From the NCBI GenBank assembly GCA_964399665.1, contig CAYNSI010000090.1, forward strand, positions 1 to 8,220: a stretch of DNA of 8,220 nt. Direction: 5' to 3'. The notes below the pieces were generated by a model. It worked only from the letters and a program-made list of their open reading frames with translations. It did no database searches and was not told where the DNA came from. The translations under genes and the position numbers were made by a program. Source of the stretch: Avisuccinivibrio_A sp964399665 (lineage in GTDB: Bacteria > Pseudomonadota > Gammaproteobacteria > Enterobacterales > Succinivibrionaceae). Positions 1-4,764 of this stretch are shown here, piece by piece. Within the stretch, counting starts at the first letter, position 1, and the number at the start of each line of letters is the position of its first letter.

Positions 1-221
1 TGTTAGTGCTCAACTTTAGGAGCATGTTCACGACAAACTGCAGAGCTCTTAAGTCTTTGTGATGTTTTGTCATGCTTTCGGGACATTATGGACCATCAAA
101 AAATGGCATTTCATTTTGAGAGAAAAATACAATAAGCTTAGCGTAAAAGTGTGTAAATCCTCTCTTTATTAGAGATTTTGACAAATATGGACAGGCAAAA
201 TGCAAGAGAGTAAAGGTGACT
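1..221. other. Upstream intergenic region of the aldehyde operon
   Basis: No open frame here looks like a gene. The stretch holds a good -10-like hexamer TACAAT (128-133) with no convincing -35 partner, as expected of an activator-dependent promoter, which would leave a leader of about 80 bases. It also holds a bulged inverted repeat at 155-178 and a TTGACA hexamer at 178-183 with no -10 at the right distance. The first 14 bases recur in inverted orientation at 4549-4562. The operator for the AraC-type regulator encoded downstream should lie here if the operon is autoregulated. That is inference. Confidence 0.4.
155..178 (+). promoter_or_regulatory. Bulged inverted repeat, possible operator or leader hairpin
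   Basis: The left arm AAATCCTCT (155-163) pairs with AGAGATTT (171-178) through eight base pairs with one bulged C, around a 7-base AT-rich loop. It ends about 43 bases before the dehydrogenase start codon. It could be a hairpin in the mRNA leader or a protein-binding site. AraC-type proteins usually bind direct rather than inverted repeats, so the assignment is weak. Confidence 0.25.
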
Positions 222-1400
222 ATGTCTGGTAAAGTTTATGATTTTGATTACTGCACGCCAACCAAAATTATTTTCGGCAGAGACAAAATTGCTTCTCTGC
301 CTGAAGTTATCGCTTCCTTTGGTAAAAGGGTTCTCTTGGTTTACGGGGGCGGCAGCATTAAAAGTATCGGTCTTTACGACAAAATAAAAGAGCTGTTAAA
401 GGATTTTGAACTTTATGAGCTAAGCGGCGTAGAGCCTAATCCTAAAGTTACTTCCGTAAATGCAGGGGCTCAAATTTGTAAGGAGCATGACATTGATGTG
501 GTGCTGGCTGCAGGGGGCGGTTCAGTATTAGATTGCAGCAAGGCCATTTGTGCTGCGCGTTATTATCAAGGTGATGCCTGGGATTTGGTGCTTGATAATT
601 CAAAAGTATCAAAGGCTCTGCCCTTGGTATGTGTGCTTACTCTGGCGGCCACAGGAAGTGAGTATGATGCAGGTGCGGTTATTTCCAATTGGGATACCAA
701 ACAAAAGCTTCCTTTAATGAGCGAGCTGTTGTTCCCCAAAGTATCAATATGCGACCCTGCCTATACCTTTACGGTATCCAAAAAGCAGACGGCAGCAGGG
801 ACTTCCGATATCTTATCCCATCTTTTGGAGCAGTATTTTGTCCCAAGATCCAATGCTGTGGCCGATGGTCTGTTAGAAGGGGTTATGAAGGCGGTGATTG
901 CAACAGCCCCCACAGCCTATGAGCATGGGGATGATTATGAGGCAAGAGCGGTATTAATGTGGGCAAGCTCCCTTGCCTGCAACGGCATATTAGGAGCAGG
1001 AGGAGCTCCCCAGGCCTGGGTGTGTCATGCCATTGAACATGAAATATCTGCTTTTTATGACATAACCCACGGCGACGGTCTTGCCATTGTTACCCCTTAC
1101 TTTATGCGCTACAGCTTTAATGATGACAATATTGAGCGCTTTGCATCTTTTGCCCGAGGAGTTTTTGCGGTGCCAAATCATGATGATCCTTATGTCACGG
1201 CAGAAAAGGGCGTTTTGGCCTTGGAGGCGTTTTATGCTTCTTTGAACCTGCCCCGTACCCTCAAGGACGTTGGAATTACCTCTGATGAGCATTTTGAGGC
1301 CATGGCAGATTCCGTGACAGCCCATTGGAATTTGGCCTCTGCTATAAAATCCCTGAATCGTCAGGATATTATTAATATTTTACAGAATGCCTTAGGTTGA
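222..1400 (+). CDS. yqhD: Iron-containing alcohol dehydrogenase, YqhD/BdhA type (NAD(P)H-dependent aldehyde reductase)
   Basis: This 392-residue cytoplasmic enzyme should reduce short-chain aldehydes to alcohols with NADPH or NADH, like E. coli YqhD or clostridial butanol dehydrogenase. The N-terminal Rossmann-like half shows YGGGSIK (41-47) and GGGSVLD (98-104), typical cofactor-binding turns of the family. The C-terminal helical half carries the metal ligands D196, H200, H269 and H283, in the YqhD spacing, within GTSDILSH and the two later histidine motifs. Length is normal for the family (about 385-395). I chose ATG at 222: an upstream in-frame GTG at 216 lies inside the Shine-Dalgarno AAGGTG (213-218), just ahead of ATG 222. 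The gene is followed after 41 bases by an aldo/keto reductase and then a YqhC-like regulator, the same partnership known for yqhD in E. coli. The symbol is by similarity; exact substrate and true orthology are not settled. Confidence 0.88.
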   Translation: MSGKVYDFDYCTPTKIIFGRDKIASLPEVIASFGKRVLLVYGGGSIKSIGLYDKIKELLKDFELYELSGVEPNPKVTSVNAGAQICKEHDIDVVLAAGGGSVLDCSKAICAARYYQGDAWDLVLDNSKVSKALPLVCVLTLAATGSEYDAGAVISNWDTKQKLPLMSELLFPKVSICDPAYTFTVSKKQTAAGTSDILSHLLEQYFVPRSNAVADGLLEGVMKAVIATAPTAYEHGDDYEARAVLMWASSLACNGILGAGGAPQAWVCHAIEHEISAFYDITHGDGLAIVTPYFMRYSFNDDNIERFASFARGVFAVPNHDDPYVTAEKGVLALEAFYASLNLPRTLKDVGITSDEHFEAMADSVTAHWNLASAIKSLNRQDIINILQNALG

Positions 1401-1406
1401 AGTATC

Positions 1407-1435
1407 CTCCCTCATAAATGACTTAAATGAAGGAG
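1407..1435 (+). promoter_or_regulatory. Intergenic hairpin covering the Shine-Dalgarno of the aldo/keto reductase gene
   Basis: CTCCCTCAT (1407-1415) and ATGAAGGAG (1427-1435) pair over nine positions with one C-A mismatch and an 11-base loop. The right arm contains the whole Shine-Dalgarno AAGGAG (1430-1435) of the next gene, which starts at ATG 1442. The left arm begins 7 bases after the dehydrogenase stop codon, inside the footprint of a terminating ribosome. That layout suits translational coupling of the two genes. The pairing is visible; the function is inferred. Confidence 0.45.
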
Positions 1436-1441
1436 AGTGGT

Positions 1442-2260
1442 ATGTACATCAATCTTGCAGGAAAAAAGGTTTTAAGACTGGGACTTGGAACATATCAGTT
1501 CGGGATCTCACGCAATAAGGCACAAGAGGAGAAAAAAGTTTTTGACCGGGCTCTTGAGCTTGGCATAGCTGTGGTGGATACAGCAACCTTGTATAAAAAT
1601 GAAGCTTTTTTGGGAGAGCTTATTCAAGGAAGACGTGACAAGGTTTTTTTAATCTCCAAGGTTCTGCCTTCCGAGGCTTCTTTGCGGGGGACCAAAACTG
1701 CGCTTGAAAGAAGCTTAAGAGATCTTAAAACCTCCTATTTGGATCTTTATTTTCTGCACTGGAAGGGATCTTATCCTCTTGAGGAAACTATAGAGGCTTT
1801 ATCCTCCCTCAAAAAAGAAGGCAAGATCCGCTCCTGGGGGCTGTCAAATGTTGATGTACCCGAGATTAAGGCACTGGGGGAGACCGTATTAGATTGTGAG
1901 GCAGTCCAGGTGCTTTACAACCCCCAATACCGCGGCATTGAATATGATTTTTTCCCCTATGCTGAAAAAGCAAACCTTAAAATCATGGCCTATTGCCCCT
2001 TGGGAGAAGGAAGTACGTCGCTGTTAAATCACCCGGGGTTACAGGAAATTGCCGCAAAACATCAGGTAAGCACAGCTGCTGTTTTGATAGCCTTTTCTCT
2101 AAGAAAGCCCTATTTGATTTCAATTCCCAAATCCTCAAGTGTTGCGCATCTTGAGGATAACTTCACAGGCCTATCCTTTAAGCTTGATGATGAGGATGAG
2201 GCCAAAATCGACAGCCTGTTTAAAAAGCCGATCTCAAAGACGGCTTTGAGTGTTATTTGA
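1442..2260 (+). CDS. Aldo/keto reductase, YeaE-like (probable methylglyoxal/aldehyde reductase)
   Basis: This 272-residue single-domain TIM-barrel oxidoreductase uses NADPH to reduce aldehydes or 2-oxoaldehydes such as methylglyoxal. The catalytic tetrad is present: D46 and Y51 (VVDTATLY), K73 (ISKV) and H106 (YFLHW). The C-terminal IPKSSS motif is the usual site binding the NADPH 2'-phosphate. From memory it matches E. coli YeaE along its length, including the RGIEYD segment and the C-terminal KTAL, more closely than DkgA; orthology was not tested. The start chosen is ATG 1442, with AAGGAG at 1430-1435 six bases ahead; an in-frame ATG at 1427 overlaps that site and is unlikely. The gene lies between the dehydrogenase (41-base gap) and the regulator (14-base gap), so it is probably co-transcribed with both and may handle the same toxic aldehydes. 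Substrate is unproven. Confidence 0.85.
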   Translation: MYINLAGKKVLRLGLGTYQFGISRNKAQEEKKVFDRALELGIAVVDTATLYKNEAFLGELIQGRRDKVFLISKVLPSEASLRGTKTALERSLRDLKTSYLDLYFLHWKGSYPLEETIEALSSLKKEGKIRSWGLSNVDVPEIKALGETVLDCEAVQVLYNPQYRGIEYDFFPYAEKANLKIMAYCPLGEGSTSLLNHPGLQEIAAKHQVSTAAVLIAFSLRKPYLISIPKSSSVAHLEDNFTGLSFKLDDEDEAKIDSLFKKPISKTALSVI

Positions 2261-2274
2261 CAAATGAGGTTATT

Positions 2275-3189
2275 ATGGCGGAGGACCATGCTGCAATCGC
2301 TGCTTTAAATGATGAGGCAGCTGCTATCATTTTTAAACATCTCCCATATCCTGCAGAGCTGGAAACCAAAATCCCGGGGTTTGTTTTGGTCCGCCGTGAG
2401 AGTGTCAGCGGCTGTGACAAGTGCTTATCAAAGCCAAGCTGTACCATATGTATTTCAGGAGACAAGAAAACTACCTTAGGGGGTGTCGACTATCACTACG
2501 GCAGCGGTCAGAGCCTTGTTACAGGACTTGATGTTCCAGGCACCTTTAATGTCATGGATGCAAGTGCGCAAACCCCCTTTTTATGTATGACCCTGTATCT
2601 TGATGCGGCCGTGTTTACCAAACTTATTTCAGAACATCCAAATCTTGCAGATTCCCTGCGCGGCATCAAAGAACGCCCGGGAGCCAAGGTCATCGCAACT
2701 GAAACCCATTTGTATAAGGCCTTTATTAGGCTGCTTTCTTTAGCTTTTGATGATGTCAGGCGTGAAGTACTCTCACCACTTGTAATAGAGGAGATCCATT
2801 ATCTTTTGTTAACAGGGGAAGCACGTGAGGTTTTGATAAGCTATAACGCCCTGGGGATAAAGAGCAATCAAATTGCAGCAGCCATCAACTTTTTAAAGGA
2901 GAACATCCAAAACAATATCTTTGTTGATGATTTGGCAAGGGCGGTTAATATGGCGCCTTCGACCTTTTACCGCCGCTTTAAGGAGACTGTGGGGATAAGT
3001 CCTTTGCAGTTTCACAAGCAGCTGCGGCTTTATGAGGCTCAAAGACTGATGATCTCCCAGGGAATTAATGTTTCATCGGCAGCCTATAGAGTAGGCTATG
3101 AGTCAACTTCGCAGTTTTCCAGGGATTACAAGCGCTTTTTTGGACTTTCTCCCAATAAGGACGTCCAGTCAAGGCTCATAACGCAGTAG
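2275..3189 (+). CDS. AraC-family transcriptional regulator, YqhC type, with a cysteine cluster
   Basis: A 304-residue DNA-binding activator. The N-terminal part is the AraC_N type found in YqhC-like regulators: IPGFVLVRRE near residue 33, then YHYGSGQSLV (about 73-82) and FLCMTLYLD (about 102-110). The C-terminal part (about 200-293) is the double helix-turn-helix of AraC/XylS proteins, with STFYRRFKETVGISPLQF and SQFSRDYKRFFGLSP. By analogy with E. coli YqhC, it probably activates the two reductase genes ahead of it in response to glyoxal-like aldehydes. Unusually it has four cysteines at 47, 50, 56 and 59 (CX2C-X5-CX2C) plus one at 104, possibly an electrophile, redox or metal sensor. Start ATG 2275 follows TGAGGT (2265-2270); a TTG at 2257, which overlaps the preceding stop codon, lacks support. 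Unlike in E. coli, the regulator is collinear and last in the operon, which would allow positive autoregulation. Confidence 0.87.
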   Translation: MAEDHAAIAALNDEAAAIIFKHLPYPAELETKIPGFVLVRRESVSGCDKCLSKPSCTICISGDKKTTLGGVDYHYGSGQSLVTGLDVPGTFNVMDASAQTPFLCMTLYLDAAVFTKLISEHPNLADSLRGIKERPGAKVIATETHLYKAFIRLLSLAFDDVRREVLSPLVIEEIHYLLLTGEAREVLISYNALGIKSNQIAAAINFLKENIQNNIFVDDLARAVNMAPSTFYRRFKETVGISPLQFHKQLRLYEAQRLMISQGINVSSAAYRVGYESTSQFSRDYKRFFGLSPNKDVQSRLITQ

Positions 3190-3255
3190 TTACGTACGAA
3201 GGTATTATGCCATTATCGAAAGTTAATTCTTTGTTTTTAAACATTAAATAGCAAA

Positions 3256-3271
3256 CCCCTTAAAAAAGGGG
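3256..3271 (+). terminator. Hairpin after the regulator gene, possible weak terminator
   Basis: CCCCTT (3256-3261) and AAGGGG (3266-3271) form a perfect 6-bp stem with an AAAA loop, 67 bases past the regulator stop codon. There is no T-run after it on the + strand. On the minus strand it is followed only by TTTGC, so it is not a classic intrinsic terminator in either direction. It may mark the operon end with Rho's help or simply stabilise the 3' end. Confidence 0.25.
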
Positions 3272-3530
3272 GAGGTCGATTGTAGAATGGCGTGAAATTA
3301 ATCCATTAAATGACGCGTCAAAAAGATCCTAAAAAATTGTTGCAAGTGCTTGGGGTCAAAAGCATTGATACTACACCTGTGCAGCCTTAATTCTGCGTTC
3401 TTGAATATGTTTGTTAATCGGTACCTTAAAGCGCTGATGCAAAGTTTCGTTGGGAGATTACCTCAATTATGTGTTGCACAGTGCCAAATCCTGAAAGTTG
3501 ATGCGTAACTGCGCTCATAACGCCCCTTAT

Positions 3531-3558
3531 AGGACCTTTTTGGGTTTTTTGCTACAAT
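3531..3558 (+). promoter_or_regulatory. Promoter of ybaB-recR (extended -10)
   Basis: TGCTACAAT at 3550-3558 is an extended -10 (TGn followed by TACAAT, one mismatch from consensus). A weak -35-like AGGACC (3531-3536) lies 16 bases upstream. Transcription would start near 3565, giving a short leader of about 22 bases before ATG 3587. An 18-base palindrome (3560-3577) straddles the likely start site and reaches into the Shine-Dalgarno. Confidence 0.6.
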
Positions 3559-3586
3559 GCCTTAAAATTTTTTAAGGAGAATGTTG

Positions 3587-3910
3587 ATGTTCAATATGAA
3601 CAACATGATGAAGCAGGCTCAGAAGCTTCAGGAAAAATTCGAGGCCGTAAAGGAAGAAATCAATGCCGCCGAGGTAACCGGCGAGGCCGGGGCCGGCATG
3701 GTAAAGGTTACCGTCAATGGTGAACACATTGTCAAAAGAGTAGTAATTGATCCTGAGCTTTTTAAAGAAAATGACAAGGAAATGTGCGAGGATCTTATCG
3801 CCGCAGCCTGTAATGATGCCCAGCGCCGCGTTAAGGAAATGTCCGATAGCAAAATGGCCGAACTTACCTCAGGACTTAAGCTGCCACCCGGGATAAAACT
3901 TCCTTTCTAA
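3587..3910 (+). CDS. ybaB: YbaB/EbfC family nucleoid-associated DNA-binding protein
   Basis: A 107-residue small DNA-binding protein, a dimer in known members and implicated in nucleoid organisation and recombination repair. It shows the family's amphipathic N-terminal helix (MKQAQKLQEKFEAVKEEI), the central strand region TGEAGAGMVKVTVNGEH (31-47) and the C-terminal LPPGIKLPF (99-107), which matches E. coli YbaB (109 residues) nearly motif for motif. The start is ATG 3587, because AAGGAG (3574-3579) lies 7 bases before it; an in-frame ATG at 3581 would be only 1 base from that site. It overlaps recR by one base. The dnaX gene usually found upstream is absent here. Confidence 0.95.
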   Translation: MFNMNNMMKQAQKLQEKFEAVKEEINAAEVTGEAGAGMVKVTVNGEHIVKRVVIDPELFKENDKEMCEDLIAAACNDAQRRVKEMSDSKMAELTSGLKLPPGIKLPF

Positions 3911-4512
3911 TGGCATCATCAGAACTTTTAAATCGTCTTATCAAAGCATTGACCATTCAGCCTGGAGTAGGTCCTAGATCTGCTGCCAGGACGGCCTATT
4001 TCCTTCTAGATCGCAGAAGGGAAGATGCTAAGGTTTTGGCACAAATTTTAAGTGAGGCAATGGAGCGCATCGGGCGCTGTCCGCGCTGTCATGATTACAG
4101 CGATGACAGTAAGACCTGTTTAATATGCTCTTCGGTAAAAAGGTCACTTACAGGACAGCTTTGCATCGTGGAAACCCCGCTGCAGGTTCAAGCTATAGAA
4201 AATGCCGGAGTCTTTTTCGGGCAGTACTTTATTCTTCACGGGCATCTGTCTCCTATTGACGGCATTGGTCCTGAAGAGCTTGGTTTTGATGATTTGGAAA
4301 ACAGGCTCAAAGAAGGCAATATAACAGAGTTGATCCTTGCCACCAATCCTACCGTAGAAGGTGATGCCACGGCATCTTTTATCAGTGCCATTGCCAAAAA
4401 GTACGGCCTTAAGGTCACCAAAATAGCCTCGGGAGTTCCCGTAGGAGGGGATCTTGACAATATTGATTCAGGGACCCTGGGAGCATCATTGGAAAATCGC
4501 AGACCCTTTTAA
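3910..4512 (+). CDS. recR: Recombination mediator protein RecR
   Basis: A 200-residue protein of the RecFOR pathway that, with RecO, loads RecA onto single-stranded DNA at gaps. The order of parts is canonical: an N-terminal helix-hairpin-helix around QPGVGPRSAARTAYFLL (17-33), a zinc finger with C57, C60, C70 and C73, a Toprim domain from about residue 80 (LCIVETPLQVQAIE, ATNPTVEGDATA) and the C-terminal PVGGDLDNIDSGTLGASLENR segment. Length is standard (E. coli 201). The ATG at 3910 shares its A with the ybaB stop TAA (TAATG) and has no Shine-Dalgarno of its own, so translation probably depends on ribosomes finishing ybaB. No strong terminator follows, and read-through towards htpG is possible. 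Confidence 0.97.
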   Translation: MASSELLNRLIKALTIQPGVGPRSAARTAYFLLDRRREDAKVLAQILSEAMERIGRCPRCHDYSDDSKTCLICSSVKRSLTGQLCIVETPLQVQAIENAGVFFGQYFILHGHLSPIDGIGPEELGFDDLENRLKEGNITELILATNPTVEGDATASFISAIAKKYGLKVTKIASGVPVGGDLDNIDSGTLGASLENRRPF

Positions 4513-4536
4513 AAAATCCTGGATAACAGAACTTTT

Positions 4537-4593
4537 AGCTGTATGCAGGTTGAGCACTAACAGTAAAGGTTTAAATGGGAAAAGCCTGCAGCT
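4537..4593. other. Bulged long stem in the recR-htpG gap, enclosing a 14-base repeat
   Basis: AGCTG (4537-4541) and CAGG (4546-4549) pair with CCTG (4585-4588) and CAGCT (4589-4593), leaving a 4-base bulge TATG and a 35-base loop. The base of the loop overlaps GTTGAGCACTAACA (4549-4562), which is the exact reverse complement of bases 1-14 of the window. It could be a small extragenic repeat or a structured 3' end of the recR transcript. The evidence is limited to base pairing. Confidence 0.25.
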
Positions 4594-4627
4594 TCAAAAT
4601 TAAAAGGTTCTTTTTTAGGCGCTGCAA

Positions 4628-4647
4628 ATAAGGCCTCTTTGCCTTAT
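4628..4647. other. Perfect 7-bp hairpin downstream of recR, possible weak terminator
   Basis: ATAAGGC (4628-4634) and GCCTTAT (4641-4647) form a perfect stem with loop CTCTTT. No T-run follows on the + strand, so it is a poor intrinsic terminator for recR. A second, AT-only-stem hairpin TGATTTT-AAA-AAAATCA sits at 4653-4669, just upstream of the heat-shock promoter. Together they could insulate htpG from recR transcription; this is inference. Confidence 0.3.
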
Positions 4648-4677
4648 GGTACTGATTTTAAAAAAATCATCCGGTCC

Positions 4678-4706
4678 CTTGAAACTTGAACCCCCCATCC
4701 CCATGT
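4678..4706 (+). promoter_or_regulatory. Heat-shock (sigma-32 / RpoH) promoter of htpG
   Basis: CTTGAAA (4678-4684) and CCCCATGT (4699-4706) are separated by 14 bases. They match the sigma-32 consensus CTTGAAA-N(11-16)-CCCCATnT at all but one of the specified positions. The start site would fall near 4713, about 50 bases before the htpG ATG. E. coli htpG is a classic sigma-32 gene, so site and gene agree. A 12-base palindrome TGTTAGGTAACA (4704-4715) overlaps the -10 end and the presumed start site. Confidence 0.88.
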
Positions 4707-4738
4707 TAGGTAACAGTCCAATAAATTTGCTTCATTTT

Positions 4739-4764
4739 AGGAGGCGCCCTCAGGCGTTTTGTTA
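4739..4764 (+). promoter_or_regulatory. Unusually distant htpG ribosome binding site with competing hairpins
   Basis: The only strong Shine-Dalgarno, AGGAGG (4739-4744), is 20 bases from ATG 4765, too far in linear terms. Between them CGCC (4745-4748) and GGCG (4753-4756) form a 4-bp GC stem with loop CTCA. Folding it would bring the spacing down to 8 bases. A mutually exclusive fold pairs GAGG (4741-4744) with CCTC (4748-4751) and would hide the site. A short AGG at 4752-4754, 10 bases from the ATG, is a weak alternative. Pairings are seen; a switch role is inferred. Confidence 0.45.

Larger units (their letters stand above)
3190..3586. other. Gene-poor intergenic region between the regulator and ybaB
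   Basis: About 400 bases with no gene I can support. It holds a CCCCTT/AAGGGG hairpin (3256-3271) soon after the regulator, an unsupported 26-codon open frame (3310-3390, no Shine-Dalgarno) and a minus-strand open run (3374-3457) that weakly resembles an AraC helix-turn-helix fragment. The ybaB promoter lies at its right end. Most of the middle (about 3275-3520) shows nothing recognisable and could be decayed coding sequence. Confidence 0.5.

Noticed and set aside
178..183. TTGACA as a -35 box for the aldehyde operon
   Set aside because: Nothing resembling a -10 lies 16-18 bases downstream; the start codon follows too closely for a normal leader.
216..221. GTG start for the dehydrogenase, giving two extra residues
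   Set aside because: The GTG lies inside the AAGGTG ribosome binding site that serves ATG 222.
1427..1441. ATG at 1427 as start of the aldo/keto reductase
   Set aside because: It overlaps the AAGGAG at 1430-1435, which is ideally placed for ATG 1442; the extra residues KESG add nothing seen in the family.
2257..2274. TTG start for the AraC regulator
   Set aside because: It overlaps the preceding stop codon and lacks a Shine-Dalgarno, whereas TGAGGT sits just before ATG 2275.
3310..3390. 26-codon open frame in the gap before ybaB
   Set aside because: It has no ribosome binding site, an in-frame stop immediately upstream, and no recognisable sequence; length is within chance.
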